The translations under genes and the position numbers were made by a program. The notes below the pieces were generated by a model. It worked only from the letters and a program-made list of their open reading frames with translations. It was not told the origin of the DNA and made no database searches. A stretch of 64,000 nt of DNA from an uncultured Christensenella sp. (GTDB lineage: Bacteria > Bacillota > Clostridia > Christensenellales > Borkfalkiaceae), in assembly GCA_910577875.1 (NCBI GenBank), contig CAJTNY010000006.1, positions 1 through 64,000 of the forward strand. The letters are read 5' to 3'. Positions 7,125-16,716 of the stretch are shown piece after piece (the stretch's first letter is position 1; each line of letters begins with the position of its first letter).

Positions 7125-8561
7125 ATGAAAATCGGCGAACTTTTAAAATACTTAGATTATAAAGAATTTACGGGCGACAGAGAAACGGTTTTTACGGGAC
7201 TGTGTGCAGACAGTCAGAAAGTTAAACGCGGAGACTTGTTCTTTTGCTATGAAGGCGAAAATCACGATTCGCATCAATTTATATTCGAAGCTGAGAAAGC
7301 GGGTGCTTCGGCGGTTGTCTGCGAGAAAAGACTGCAGTGCACGCTCCCTCAGATTATAGTTGAAAACGGAAGAAAAGCCATCGCTCCTTCTGCACGTGCT
7401 TTTTACGGTTTTTCTGATAAGAAATTAAAAATCGTTGGAATCACGGGTACCAACGGCAAAACTACAACCGCTTATATGTTAGACGGTATTTTTAAGTCAG
7501 CCGGTAAAAAGACGGGTGTAATAGGGACTCTGGGTATAAGTTATGCCGATAAATTCGTTTCTCCCGAACTTACCACTCCTGACCCTATATTTCTGCACTC
7601 TATATTTTTTGATATGTTAAACTGCGGTGTTGAATACGTGTTTATGGAGGTATCAGCTCACGCGCTTTATTACGATAAAATACACGGGCTGAAATTCGAA
7701 GTCGGCATTTTTACAAATTGCACTCAGGACCATCTCGACTTTTTTAAGAATATGGACGAGTACTCGGAATGCAAAAAGCTTTTGTTCGCTGACGGCAGGT
7801 GCGCATATTCTGTAATAAATTCCGACGATAATCTCGGACGTTGTATACTCGGGGATTGTAAAAACGTTATAAGTTACGGTCTGAAAAATCCTGCCGACGT
7901 TTTTGCGGTAAATATTTCCGAGCGCATAGACGGTACTTCGTTCGTGATAAATCTTTTGGACGAACTGTACGATATGAAATTAAATCTGCCTGCGCTGCAT
8001 AACGTTTATAATGCAATGGGCGCGGCGGCGTGCGCTAAAATTCTCGGCGTAAAGACGGAACATATTGCCAAAGGGTTAAGCGCTCTGAAAAACGTTTCGG
8101 GAAGATTGGAAAGAGTTGCAAGGTATAACGGCGCGGATATTTTCGTTGATTTTGCACATACTCCCGACGGACTCGAAAAATCTTTGCAAGCTTTGAAAAA
8201 ATTATGTCAAGGCAAGCTTTATTGCCTTTTCGGTTGCGGCGGCAACAGGGATAAAAGCAAAAGACCACTTATGGGTGCGATAGCATCGAAGTATGCAGAT
8301 TTTTGCATTATAACTTCGGATAACCCTCGGTATGAGGACCCGTATGATATCATTTCGGAAATAGAGGCGGGATTTAAGCCTTCGGGGAAAAAATATGTAA
8401 CCGTAACGGAGCGTGAAACCGCAACGGAATACGCGATTAATTTGCTTGAAAAAGACGATATCCTACTGGTTGCCGGAAAGGGCGGCGAATATTATCAGGA
8501 AATAATGGGAATAAAACATAGCTACAACGACAATACGGTAATAAAAAAAATCATCGGATAA
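7125..8561 (+). CDS. murE: UDP-MurNAc-L-Ala-D-Glu ligase (meso-DAP-type MurE)
   Basis: Adds the third amino acid to the peptidoglycan stem peptide in the cytosol. The 478-aa protein has the Mur-ligase ATP loop GITGTNGKTTTAYM and the downstream DNPRYEDP motif. DNPR is the known signature of ligases that use meso-diaminopimelate rather than lysine. This predicts meso-DAP in the wall and hence a need for a DAP epimerase or dehydrogenase, relevant to the odd DapF domain fused to CarB at 35782-39831. It lies in the operon between the PBP and mraY; murF, often next, is absent. Confidence 0.96.
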   Translation: MKIGELLKYLDYKEFTGDRETVFTGLCADSQKVKRGDLFFCYEGENHDSHQFIFEAEKAGASAVVCEKRLQCTLPQIIVENGRKAIAPSARAFYGFSDKKLKIVGITGTNGKTTTAYMLDGIFKSAGKKTGVIGTLGISYADKFVSPELTTPDPIFLHSIFFDMLNCGVEYVFMEVSAHALYYDKIHGLKFEVGIFTNCTQDHLDFFKNMDEYSECKKLLFADGRCAYSVINSDDNLGRCILGDCKNVISYGLKNPADVFAVNISERIDGTSFVINLLDELYDMKLNLPALHNVYNAMGAAACAKILGVKTEHIAKGLSALKNVSGRLERVARYNGADIFVDFAHTPDGLEKSLQALKKLCQGKLYCLFGCGGNRDKSKRPLMGAIASKYADFCIITSDNPRYEDPYDIISEIEAGFKPSGKKYVTVTERETATEYAINLLEKDDILLVAGKGGEYYQEIMGIKHSYNDNTVIKKIIG

Positions 8562-8567
8562 TTATTA

Positions 8568-9512
8568 ATGAAAACTTTTCTTGCGGTTATGCTTGCCGCG
8601 TTCGGCGCTTCGCTGTTTTTGCTTTTGATTACGTTGCCGCTTTTAAAGAGATTGAAAGCGGGACAATATATTTTGGGTTACGTCAAAGAACATAAAGACA
8701 AGGGCGGTACTCCGACGATGGGGGGGCTTGCTTTCATTGCGGCAATAATTGCTGTCGGATTGTGTGCGCTCGGTGTTCGTGACGGTAAAGTCAATATGAC
8801 GCTTGCGGTAACGGGAGGATTTACAATCGTCGGCTTTTTGGACGATTTTTTAAAAATTTACCGTAAGGACAACGGTGGGCTCAAACCGTATCAGAAAATC
8901 ATTTTTCAGTTAGCTATCGCAACAGTCGCGGCGGTATACTGTTATTTAAACGGAATCACGCGTCTTTTTATACCTTTTGCGGGAAAATCGGGGTTCGATA
9001 TCGGTTGGGGAATTATTCCTCTTGTAATTTTGATTTTTATAGCGACAGTGAATTGCGTAAATTTGACGGACGGTCTCGACGGGCTTGCAGGCGGGACAAG
9101 CACTGCATATTTGCTGGTGTTCGGAATTATCCTGTATATGCAAGGGAATGGTTCCGCAACGCTTTGTTTTATCGCGGTCGGCGCATTGTCGGCGTTTTTG
9201 TTGCTGAACGTAAATAAAGCTTCGGTGTTTATGGGGGATACGGGTTCGCTCGCACTCGGCGGTTTTATTTCCTGCATATCCGTATTTTCTGGTAATGCCT
9301 TTTATATTCCTGTTATCGGAATAATGTTCGTGATTTCGGGAATATCCGTTATAGTTCAGGTAATATATTATAAACGGACAAGGCGCAGGGTGTTTTTGAT
9401 GGCTCCGATTCATCATCATTTTCAGATGAAGGGGCATACGGAATGTAAAATAGTTTATGCTTACGTTTTAATTACCGCGCTTGTCGGAATAATCTGTTTG
9501 TTGTTTGTGTGA
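8568..9512 (+). CDS. mraY: Phospho-N-acetylmuramoyl-pentapeptide transferase
   Basis: Membrane enzyme that makes lipid I from UDP-MurNAc-pentapeptide and undecaprenyl phosphate. The 314-aa protein has about ten hydrophobic helices and the family motifs GTPTMGG, the aspartate motif FLDDFLK, NLTDGLDGLAGG and MAPIHHHFQMKG. It starts 7 nt after murE and ends 6 nt before murD. No clear ribosome site is visible, so it may depend on translation of murE. Confidence 0.97.
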   Translation: MKTFLAVMLAAFGASLFLLLITLPLLKRLKAGQYILGYVKEHKDKGGTPTMGGLAFIAAIIAVGLCALGVRDGKVNMTLAVTGGFTIVGFLDDFLKIYRKDNGGLKPYQKIIFQLAIATVAAVYCYLNGITRLFIPFAGKSGFDIGWGIIPLVILIFIATVNCVNLTDGLDGLAGGTSTAYLLVFGIILYMQGNGSATLCFIAVGALSAFLLLNVNKASVFMGDTGSLALGGFISCISVFSGNAFYIPVIGIMFVISGISVIVQVIYYKRTRRRVFLMAPIHHHFQMKGHTECKIVYAYVLITALVGIICLLFV

Positions 9513-9518
9513 GGAAAG

Positions 9519-10877
9519 ATGTATTTTAAGAATCAGAAATTTATGGTAGCGGGAATGTCTAAGTCGGGCGAGTGTGCGGCGCGCTTCCTTCTTGAACGCG
9601 GCGCGGACGTTTATGTTTACGACGACTTTGCAAACGATAAGGTTACTGCGGTTATGAACGAGTTTCAATCTCTCGGCGCGCATATTGTAACCGCTGAAAG
9701 TTACATAGACGCAACGCTTGTCTGCGACGTGCTTGTTTTAAGTCCGGGAATACCGATAGATAATCCGTTGCCTGTCGCGTTCAGAAAACAGGGAAAAGCG
9801 ATAATAGGCGAAGAAGAGCTCGGTGCACTGTTTTTAAGAGCGACGGCAATTGCTGTTACGGGAACGAACGGTAAAACGACTACCGTATCAATGTTGAATT
9901 CCGTGCTTGAAAACGCAGGGTTGAAAAGTGTCGCCTGCGGTAATATCGGTAATCCTTTGGTTGGCGAGACGGAAAATCTCGGGTTTAACGATTATGCGGT
10001 TATAGAAGTTTCGTCTTTTCAGCTCGAAACGCTTTCCAGCCTTCGTCCGCACATAGCGATTGTTACCAATGTGACGGAAGATCATCTGAACCGTCACTAC
10101 AATATGGAAAATTACGTATATCTAAAAAGCAAATTGCTACGCAATCTTCGTGAAAGCGAATATGCAGTTTTAAATTATGACGATGAAGTTGTTCGCGGAT
10201 TTGCCAAACTTACGAAAGCAAAGGTTATTTATTTTTCTATGCAGGAAAATAAGGATGGCGCGTATTTTGAGAACGGAGAGGTTTATTTTAATGGCGAAAA
10301 ATATTTTGACGCCGACGAAATGACGCTCGGCGGGGTACATAATATTTATAATGCGCTTGCTTGCGTTGCCGCCGCTCATATACTCGGTATTAATAAGGAC
10401 AAAGTCGCCGAAGCAATATGCTCGTTTAAAGGTATTAGACATCGTATAGAAGTAATCAGAACCGTAAACGGCGTAACTTATTATGACGACAGTAAAGGAA
10501 CCAATGTCGATGCGACCGTTAAAGCGGTTCAGTCTATGACGGAACCTACGATAATTCTTTTGGGCGGTAAAGATAAGGGTTATGATTACGTTCCTTTATT
10601 TCAAGCGCTAAAAAACAGCAGGGTGATTCACGCGGTGCTGTACGGAGAAAACAGATTTAAGCTTCTCAATGCCGCAATAAAATCTGGCTTTACTGCTTTC
10701 GCGCTATGTTCCGAGTTTGAAACAGCTTTCCGTCTTGCGCGGTTTATTGCAAAATCAGGACAAAACGTATTGTTAAGTCCCGCAAGTTCGAGCTTCGATA
10801 GTTTTTCCAATTACGAGGAGCGCGGCGACGCGTTCAAGAAACTTGTGGAAGGAATAAATGAAGCGTTTGAAGATTAA
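9519..10877 (+). CDS. murD: UDP-MurNAc-L-alanine:D-glutamate ligase
   Basis: Cytosolic ligase that adds D-Glu to UDP-MurNAc-L-Ala, using the product of MurI. The 452-aa protein has the ATP loop AVTGTNGKTTTVSM, the VSSFQLE motif and the C-terminal DSKGTNVDAT and LLGGKDKG motifs. Length is normal. Its 3' end overlaps the start of ftsW by 20 nt, indicating coupled translation. Confidence 0.97.
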   Translation: MYFKNQKFMVAGMSKSGECAARFLLERGADVYVYDDFANDKVTAVMNEFQSLGAHIVTAESYIDATLVCDVLVLSPGIPIDNPLPVAFRKQGKAIIGEEELGALFLRATAIAVTGTNGKTTTVSMLNSVLENAGLKSVACGNIGNPLVGETENLGFNDYAVIEVSSFQLETLSSLRPHIAIVTNVTEDHLNRHYNMENYVYLKSKLLRNLRESEYAVLNYDDEVVRGFAKLTKAKVIYFSMQENKDGAYFENGEVYFNGEKYFDADEMTLGGVHNIYNALACVAAAHILGINKDKVAEAICSFKGIRHRIEVIRTVNGVTYYDDSKGTNVDATVKAVQSMTEPTIILLGGKDKGYDYVPLFQALKNSRVIHAVLYGENRFKLLNAAIKSGFTAFALCSEFETAFRLARFIAKSGQNVLLSPASSSFDSFSNYEERGDAFKKLVEGINEAFED

Positions 10878-11961
10878 GAAAAAAGCGGGAGATGTCCCGC
10901 TTTTAATATGCGTTTTTTTAATGGCGTGCTTCGGATGCGTTATGATATATTCCGCAAGCTCTTATGCGGCAGAGGTTCAATTCGGAGACAGTCTTTATTT
11001 CGTGAAAAAACAGATTATAGGCGTTGTTTTAGGCACGGCGGCTATGGTCGGATTATGTTTTCTGCCGTATAAAAAACTTATAAAATGCAAGTATCCTGCG
11101 ATAATAATCGCAGCCGTTCTGCTTACCCTTGTTTTTGTTCCGGGCATAGGTATCACTAATTACGGCGCGACGAGGTGGATTGGTTTCGGTGGGTTTACGA
11201 TTCAGCCTTCTGAAATTGCCAAATATGCTTACGCGCTGTTCGCGGCGGCTTATTTTGCAAAAAATCACGAAAAAGTTAAAACGGTAAAAGGGGTTTTACC
11301 CGTGCTTGCCGTAGGGTTAGGGTTCTGTGTATTGATTATAATAGAGCCTAATATGTCCATTACGATGTGCGTCGGACTGTTAATGCTTGCACTTGTATTT
11401 TTAAGCGGCACAAATTTAAAAACTTTTGCGGTAATTTTAATACCGTTTGCGGTTGCGGTTCCGCTTTTGATTATATTAGAACCGTACAGGTTACAGCGGC
11501 TCAGCGCGTTTATTGATCCGTGGGCTTCTCCAAAGGACGAAGGCTACCAGCTTATACAATCTCTTTATGCTCTCGGTAACGGGGGCTTGTTCGGTACGGG
11601 GTTGTTTAACTCTACGCAGAAATACAGGTTTTTGCCGTTTGCGGAAAGCGATTTTATTCTTTCGATTATGGGTGAAGAACTCGGCTTTATCGGACTTTTA
11701 ATATTCTTTTTGTTTTGCGGATTTATAATTTTCAGAGGTTTTATAATAGCGAAGAACTGTAAAGACCGATTCGGTTTTTTACTTGCTTCGGGTTTTACTC
11801 TCGTGTACGGAATACAGGTGGCGATAAACGCTCTTGTCGTAAGCGGCGCGATACCTCCGACGGGACTTCCGTTGCCGTTAATCAGTAGCGGAAACACTTC
11901 GCTGATAATAACTATGGCATCAATAGGCGTGCTGTATAACGTGTCGCGTCAGGAAGATTAA
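10858..11961 (+). CDS. ftsW: SEDS-family septal glycosyltransferase FtsW
   Basis: Polytopic membrane glycan polymerase that works with the class B PBP encoded upstream. The 367-aa protein has about ten hydrophobic segments and SEDS motifs IYSASS, GATRWI, IQPSEIAK and the C-terminal GLPLPLISSGNTS. The start overlaps murD by 20 nt. In most Firmicutes murG comes next; here the next gene is murA after a 76-nt gap. Confidence 0.95.
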   Translation: MKRLKIKKKAGDVPLLICVFLMACFGCVMIYSASSYAAEVQFGDSLYFVKKQIIGVVLGTAAMVGLCFLPYKKLIKCKYPAIIIAAVLLTLVFVPGIGITNYGATRWIGFGGFTIQPSEIAKYAYALFAAAYFAKNHEKVKTVKGVLPVLAVGLGFCVLIIIEPNMSITMCVGLLMLALVFLSGTNLKTFAVILIPFAVAVPLLIILEPYRLQRLSAFIDPWASPKDEGYQLIQSLYALGNGGLFGTGLFNSTQKYRFLPFAESDFILSIMGEELGFIGLLIFFLFCGFIIFRGFIIAKNCKDRFGFLLASGFTLVYGIQVAINALVVSGAIPPTGLPLPLISSGNTSLIITMASIGVLYNVSRQED

Positions 11962-11987
11962 CTTAAAATCTTTAAATTCCATATAAT
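11958..11987 (+). promoter_or_regulatory. Possible internal promoter before murA
   Basis: TTAACT (11958-11963) and TATAAT (11982-11987) are separated by 18 bp in the gap between ftsW and murA. The -10 is perfect and the -35 partial. Confidence 0.45.
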
Positions 11988-12037
11988 GAAGTATATTTAC
12001 ATAGGGTAACTTTACGGTTGCTCTGTTCGGAGTTAAT

Positions 12038-13294
12038 ATGGAAAAATACATAATAAACGGAGGAAACAAGCTATACGGAAGCGTGAAAATCCAGAGTGCG
12101 AAGAACTCTGTGCTTCCTATACTTGCTGCGGCGGTCTTAACCGACCGAAAAGTTAAAATATTAAATGTTCCGCAAATATCCGACGTAAAAAATATGGTAA
12201 AAATTCTTACGTGTCTCGGATGCGGAGCGGTTTATGACGGTAACGATATAATTATCGACAGTTCTTCTGCGGATTGTTTTGAAATACCGAGTGCGCTTGC
12301 GCATGAACTGCGTTCTTCGGTCTTTTTGCTGGGTTCTGTTATTTCGCGTTTTCATTCGGCTAAAATTGCATATCCGGGCGGGTGCGATATAGGTTTGCGC
12401 CCAGTCGATTTGCATCTGACGGGGCTTAAAAGGCTCGGCGTCAAAATCACCGAAAGAAACGGATATATTTTATGTAAATGCGATAAGCTTTACGGAAACG
12501 AAATAATGCTCGATTGTCCGAGCGTTGGCGCTACCGAAAATATTATGCTCGCGGCTGTAAGAGCCGAAGGTACGACTATAATCAAAAACGCTGCGCGCGA
12601 ACCCGAAATCGAAGACTTGCAGAATTTTTTAAACCGTATAGGTGCAAAAGTTTCTGGCGCGGGAAGCGGAACTGTAATGATAGAAGGCGTAAAAAGTCTC
12701 GGCGGGTGCGAATATTTGCCTATCCCCGACCGGATAGAGGCGGGAACTTTCCTTATTGCAGCCGCTATGTGTGGCGGCGAAGTGACGGCGGAGGGTGTTC
12801 ATCCGGAAAATATCAGTTCTCTTATACATAAACTTGCGGAAAACGGTTGCAAAATAGGTTTGAATAATGATAAAATAATTATAGAAAATCACGGAAGGCT
12901 CGTTTCTGTAAAATCAATCGAGACCCAGCCGTACCCGGGTTTTCCTACCGATTTACAGGCGCAGTTTACGGCGCTTTGCGGTGTAAGCGAAGGACATTCT
13001 ATAATAACTGAAAATTTATTCGAAACTCGTTATAAATATGTGCCTGAACTAAGGAAAATGGGTGCGGATATTACCGTAATTGACAGAAACGCTTTTGTGC
13101 GCGGAGTCGATAGGTATAAGGGCGCAACGGTTATTGCTCACGACCTGCGCGGTGGAGCTGCGCTTGTTCTTGCCGGGCTTGCAGCAGAAGGCAGAAGCGA
13201 AATAGTTGATATTTCACACATAGACAGGGGGTACGGTTCTTTCGAATATAAACTCAGAAAACTAGGGGCCGATATCGTAAGAGTAACCGTCTGA
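12038..13294 (+). CDS. murA: UDP-N-acetylglucosamine 1-carboxyvinyltransferase
   Basis: First committed step of peptidoglycan synthesis, transfer of enolpyruvate from PEP to UDP-GlcNAc. The 418-aa protein carries KNSVLPIL near the N-terminus and the active-site cysteine in the loop PGGCDIGLRP, so it should be fosfomycin-type sensitive. A CGGAG ribosome site precedes the ATG. ftsQ follows after 5 nt. A MurA inside the dcw cluster in the place of murG/murB is a lineage-level variation. Confidence 0.96.
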   Translation: MEKYIINGGNKLYGSVKIQSAKNSVLPILAAAVLTDRKVKILNVPQISDVKNMVKILTCLGCGAVYDGNDIIIDSSSADCFEIPSALAHELRSSVFLLGSVISRFHSAKIAYPGGCDIGLRPVDLHLTGLKRLGVKITERNGYILCKCDKLYGNEIMLDCPSVGATENIMLAAVRAEGTTIIKNAAREPEIEDLQNFLNRIGAKVSGAGSGTVMIEGVKSLGGCEYLPIPDRIEAGTFLIAAAMCGGEVTAEGVHPENISSLIHKLAENGCKIGLNNDKIIIENHGRLVSVKSIETQPYPGFPTDLQAQFTALCGVSEGHSIITENLFETRYKYVPELRKMGADITVIDRNAFVRGVDRYKGATVIAHDLRGGAALVLAGLAAEGRSEIVDISHIDRGYGSFEYKLRKLGADIVRVTV

Positions 13295-13299
13295 CTTTT

Positions 13300-14049
13300 A
13301 TGAAGTACTTAAGAAAAATATCTGCTTTGCTGATAGGTATAATTTTTTTTGCCGCGGTTGTAATAAGTCTCGGTATGATTTTTGCTGTTAAGAACATAAA
13401 CGTTACTATGGTAACTTACGCAGACGACTGTTCGGAGAGTTATAACAGTATAAAAAAATCGCTTGATGTTTTTAAAGGCGACAGTATCGTGTTTTTAAAC
13501 GAAAACAATATAAAAGAAGCGGTTTCCGACAGTAATTATACGGTAGTTTCCTGTGAGAAAAAATTTCCCTGTACTGTTAACGTTACAATAAAAGAGCGGC
13601 TTGAAACTTTCGCTGTTTTGGTAGGCGGAATTTATTCTATGTATGATAGTGACGGAAAACTTTTAAGAAGCAGTGTTGAAAACGTCAATATTAACGACGG
13701 GTCGCCGAATGTGGAGCTTACGGGCGTTATAGTTGAAAATATAGGCAAAATATCCGAAATAGCTTTTAAATTCAAAGATAAGTTTAAAGCGTTCCGATCG
13801 CTCGTGTCAAGCGTAAGCCTTGACGAGAGGGCGGATATAGAAGATTATACGAATAAACTTTGTTTTAATTTGAGATGCGGACTGAAAATTCAGCTCGATA
13901 ATTTTACCGAACGCACAGATGAAAAGCTTTCTGCGGTATACACGCAATTTTGTCAACTTACCGACAGACAAAAACTCGGTGGTACATTGAGAGGATATGA
14001 AAACGTAATAGGAGACGTTAAATCAGACTATAAAAAAAGCGGTTCTTAA
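13300..14049 (+). CDS. ftsQ: Cell division protein FtsQ/DivIB-like
   Basis: Bitopic divisome protein, 249 aa. One N-terminal membrane helix (LIGIIFFAAVVISLGMIF) is followed by an extracytoplasmic part with a POTRA-like segment; the stretch CTVNVTIKERLETFAVL and the following YSMYDSDGKLL match the usual FtsQ pattern. Sequence conservation is weak, as in the family generally. It is last in the mraZ-led transcript; a strong hairpin overlaps its stop codon. Confidence 0.8.
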   Translation: MKYLRKISALLIGIIFFAAVVISLGMIFAVKNINVTMVTYADDCSESYNSIKKSLDVFKGDSIVFLNENNIKEAVSDSNYTVVSCEKKFPCTVNVTIKERLETFAVLVGGIYSMYDSDGKLLRSSVENVNINDGSPNVELTGVIVENIGKISEIAFKFKDKFKAFRSLVSSVSLDERADIEDYTNKLCFNLRCGLKIQLDNFTERTDEKLSAVYTQFCQLTDRQKLGGTLRGYENVIGDVKSDYKKSGS

Positions 14050-14060
14050 GAACCGCTTTT
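14035..14060 (+). terminator. Terminator at the end of ftsQ
   Basis: The palindrome AAAAGCGGTTC-TTAA-GAACCGCTTTT overlaps the ftsQ stop codon and is followed by T. It separates the long wall operon from ftsA-ftsZ. Confidence 0.85.
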
Positions 14061-14073
14061 TAGTTTGATTTAG

Positions 14074-14102
14074 TTGACTTATATTTAATACTATTATATA
14101 AT
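14074..14102 (+). promoter_or_regulatory. Promoter of ftsA-ftsZ
   Basis: TTGACT (14074-14079), a 17-bp spacer and TATAAT (14097-14102) lie just past the ftsQ terminator, so ftsA-ftsZ is an independent transcript. Confidence 0.85.
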
Positions 14103-14133
14103 TAAGAAAACACATTTTCAAACAGGATGACGG

Positions 14134-15288
14134 TTGAATATGCGCAAAAAAAGCGTAGCGGTGTTGGATATACGTTCGTCCGAAGTGACTGCAGTCGTCG
14201 GTGAAAGAGGCGTAAACAATACGTTTATAATCAAAAGTAAATACACTTGCGCTTACGACGGATACGCGGAAGGAAAGCTGATAGACGAAGATGGCTTTTT
14301 GGCTGCGGTAAACGACGTTGTTAGAAGCACGGTATCTGCTTGCGGAGGGTTAAAGTCTTTTTATGTCGGCGTCCCCGGAGAATTTACAAAGATTGTAAAC
14401 GTTGATAAAGTCGTGAGTTTCCAGTCGGCAAGAAAAATAACGAACGCCGACCGTGATTATCTTGCGGGCATATCGGCGCCCGAAAACACCGACAGATATC
14501 AGACTATAAAGCATAGCTGTCTTTACTACGTATTGTCGGACAAGCGTAAAATTATTTATCCCGTCGGTATGGTCAGCGACAGTTTACAGGGCAGATTCTG
14601 TTTTTATCAATGCAGAAACGATTTTATAGACGTTCTTTTAAAAGCTTTCGGCAAATTTAAAGATATTTCCGACATAAACCTTATTCCTACGGTTTACGCG
14701 GAAGCTATGTATCTGCTCAGCGCGGAACAGCGTGACGAGTATGCTGTGTTGTTTGATTTGGGTTATATTTCGTCGAGTTATAGCGTTGTCTGCGGGAACG
14801 GACTTGCGTTTTGTGAATCGTTTTCCGTCGGCATCGGGCATATAGCAGTTTACCTTATGACTGAGCTGGATATTCCTTTTGACGTTGCGTCTAAATTTCT
14901 TTCTATGGTCAATCTAAATGCAAAAGAAACGCTGAATACTTATGAGGAATGTGTATGCGAGGGTAAAACTTATAGATTTCTAACCGTGACTTTGCGCGAT
15001 AAAATACGCGAGGGACTCGACGGAATCTGCGAAACCCTAGAAGCGTGCAGACAAAGTTTTACAGGAAAAAATATCGATGTAAGAACAATCAATATTACCG
15101 GCGAGGGCGTAAAAGTAATACGTGGAACTGCCGAACATATTTCCAACAGACTCGTTAAAAACGTGGAGATAGTTTCGCCTGCGGTGCCTTATTACGATAA
15201 ACCGCGGTTCTCGTCGCTTTTAAGTCTATTGGATGCCGCCCTAATAGATGCGGGTTCAGTATCATTTTTGAGTTTTTTTAATAAATAA
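14134..15288 (+). CDS. ftsA: Divergent FtsA-like actin-fold protein
   Basis: Probable membrane tether of FtsZ. The 384-aa protein has an actin/HSP70-type start (VAVLDIRSSEVTAVVGERG), a central ATPase segment (DEYAVLFDLGYISSSY) and a late nucleotide-binding stretch (INITGEGVKVIRGTAEH), but identity to standard FtsA is low by eye and a clear C-terminal amphipathic anchor is not obvious; the last residues are FLSFFNK. The TTG at 14134 has AGGA 6 nt before it; the ATG at 14140 is the alternative start. It precedes ftsZ by 20 nt. The name rests on fold and position. Confidence 0.75.
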   Translation: MNMRKKSVAVLDIRSSEVTAVVGERGVNNTFIIKSKYTCAYDGYAEGKLIDEDGFLAAVNDVVRSTVSACGGLKSFYVGVPGEFTKIVNVDKVVSFQSARKITNADRDYLAGISAPENTDRYQTIKHSCLYYVLSDKRKIIYPVGMVSDSLQGRFCFYQCRNDFIDVLLKAFGKFKDISDINLIPTVYAEAMYLLSAEQRDEYAVLFDLGYISSSYSVVCGNGLAFCESFSVGIGHIAVYLMTELDIPFDVASKFLSMVNLNAKETLNTYEECVCEGKTYRFLTVTLRDKIREGLDGICETLEACRQSFTGKNIDVRTINITGEGVKVIRGTAEHISNRLVKNVEIVSPAVPYYDKPRFSSLLSLLDAALIDAGSVSFLSFFNK

Positions 15289-15308
15289 ATAATTCGGAGG
15301 AGAGATAA

Positions 15309-16616
15309 ATGTTTAACGATTTAGCCGCGGGCAACGGCAGTGGAAATATTATGGGAAGAGCAAGAATAAAAGTTATAGGTGTCGGCGGCGCTGGTAATAA
15401 CGCCGTGAACAGAATGTTGGATGCGGGCATAAATTGCGCTGAATATTACGTTGTTAATACCGACAGTCAGATTTTAGCTTTATCGCCTTGTGAAAATAAA
15501 ATTCAAATAGGAAGTGCGCTTACAAAAGGTCTTGGAGCGGGCGCTGACCCCGATATAGGCAGGGCTGCTGCGGAAGAAAGCAAAGAAATTCTTACCGATG
15601 CGATAAGGGATACCGACCTTTTGTTTATAACAGCCGGTATGGGGGGCGGTACGGGTACGGGAGCCGCGCCTGTAATAGCGAAGATTGCCCGCGATATGAA
15701 AATACTTACCGTTGCCGTAGTTACGGAACCTTTTGGTTTCGAGGGCAAAAAGCGTATGGAAAATACCGCTAAGGGGTTGGAAAATCTTAAAAAATTCGTT
15801 GATACGCTCATAATAATTCCAAACGATAAAATAAAGACCGTAGTAGCAAAGAATACGCCTATGAGGGAAGCTTTGCGCGTGGCGGACGAAATTTTAAAAC
15901 AGGGCATAAAAGGAATTGCCGAGCTTATAGTTAATCCTTCTCTTATAAATCTCGATTTTGCCGACGTAAGAACTATTCTTAAAGACAAGGGTGTCGCGCA
16001 TCTTGGAGTTGGTGTGGCTAAGGGCGATAACAGAATAATCGAAGCGGTAAGGCTTGCGGTTAATTGCCCCCTTCTCGAAACTACAATTGAGGGCGCGCGC
16101 GGCGTTATTCTTAACGTTGTGGGCGGTGATGATTTGACTTTCGATGAGGTTGCCGATGCTGCCGAGCTTGTCAAAAGCGTAGTGGATGCTTCCGCAAATA
16201 TAATATTCGGCGCAAGGATCGACCCTAATGTCCGCGACGAAGTTGAAATTACTGTTATTGCTACGAGTTTCCCGGGTTTTGACAGCAGCAGACGCGAAGA
16301 GGACAATACTTTCAGAGGATACCAGAGCGGTAGAATTTACGACGGTCGTTCTTATAATTCCGCGCCGGCGGACAGAATGACGGTTAATGAACCTTATTAT
16401 AGCCGTCAGCAGGTAAATTCTGTACAGCCCGTCCAACCGTTGCAGCCAGTACAGCCTAATGCCGTACAGCCTGTTCAACCTATACAGCCGATACAAACCG
16501 TTTCGCGTTCACAGATAAGGGAAGAGGAAGACGCTATCGAACGTCCGAACGACAAAAATGTTCCCAAGTTTGCGCAGATGCTGAGAAATCTCGGTAAAAG
16601 ACGCAACGGCGACTGA
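15309..16616 (+). CDS. ftsZ: Cell division GTPase FtsZ
   Basis: Tubulin-like GTPase that forms the division ring. The 435-aa protein has the GTP-binding VGGAGNNAVNRM, the tubulin signature GGGTGTGAAP and the T7-loop region. After the conserved core, from about residue 330, is a disordered linker with a run of Q-P repeats (VQPVQP-type units, about eight), then a conserved-type C-terminal peptide (VPKFAQMLRNLGKRR) for partner binding. A GGAGGAG ribosome site precedes the ATG. It ends the ftsA-ftsZ transcript. Confidence 0.98.
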   Translation: MFNDLAAGNGSGNIMGRARIKVIGVGGAGNNAVNRMLDAGINCAEYYVVNTDSQILALSPCENKIQIGSALTKGLGAGADPDIGRAAAEESKEILTDAIRDTDLLFITAGMGGGTGTGAAPVIAKIARDMKILTVAVVTEPFGFEGKKRMENTAKGLENLKKFVDTLIIIPNDKIKTVVAKNTPMREALRVADEILKQGIKGIAELIVNPSLINLDFADVRTILKDKGVAHLGVGVAKGDNRIIEAVRLAVNCPLLETTIEGARGVILNVVGGDDLTFDEVADAAELVKSVVDASANIIFGARIDPNVRDEVEITVIATSFPGFDSSRREEDNTFRGYQSGRIYDGRSYNSAPADRMTVNEPYYSRQQVNSVQPVQPLQPVQPNAVQPVQPIQPIQTVSRSQIREEEDAIERPNDKNVPKFAQMLRNLGKRRNGD

Positions 16617-16633
16617 TAAAATATAAAATAACA

Positions 16634-16671
16634 AACAATAAAACCGTCGGATTTCCGACGGTTTTATTGTT
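16634..16671 (+). terminator. ftsZ terminator (bidirectional)
   Basis: A perfect 18-bp stem (16634-16651 with 16654-16671) with a 2-nt loop, containing ACCGTCGG and CCGACGGT, lies 17 nt past the ftsZ stop and faces the convergent spoVG gene. Confidence 0.88.
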
Positions 16672-16716
16672 TACAAACTCAGTATTAATTTAACTAACGG
16701 AAAACCAAATTTGGAC

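Noticed and set aside
8946..9437. 163-codon minus-strand frame inside mraY
   Set aside because: Opposite a well-supported mraY; no motif and no ribosome site.
15503..16306. 267-codon minus-strand frame inside ftsZ
   Set aside because: Low-complexity Ser/Ala/Thr/Ile-rich translation opposite a certain ftsZ; a codon-bias shadow.
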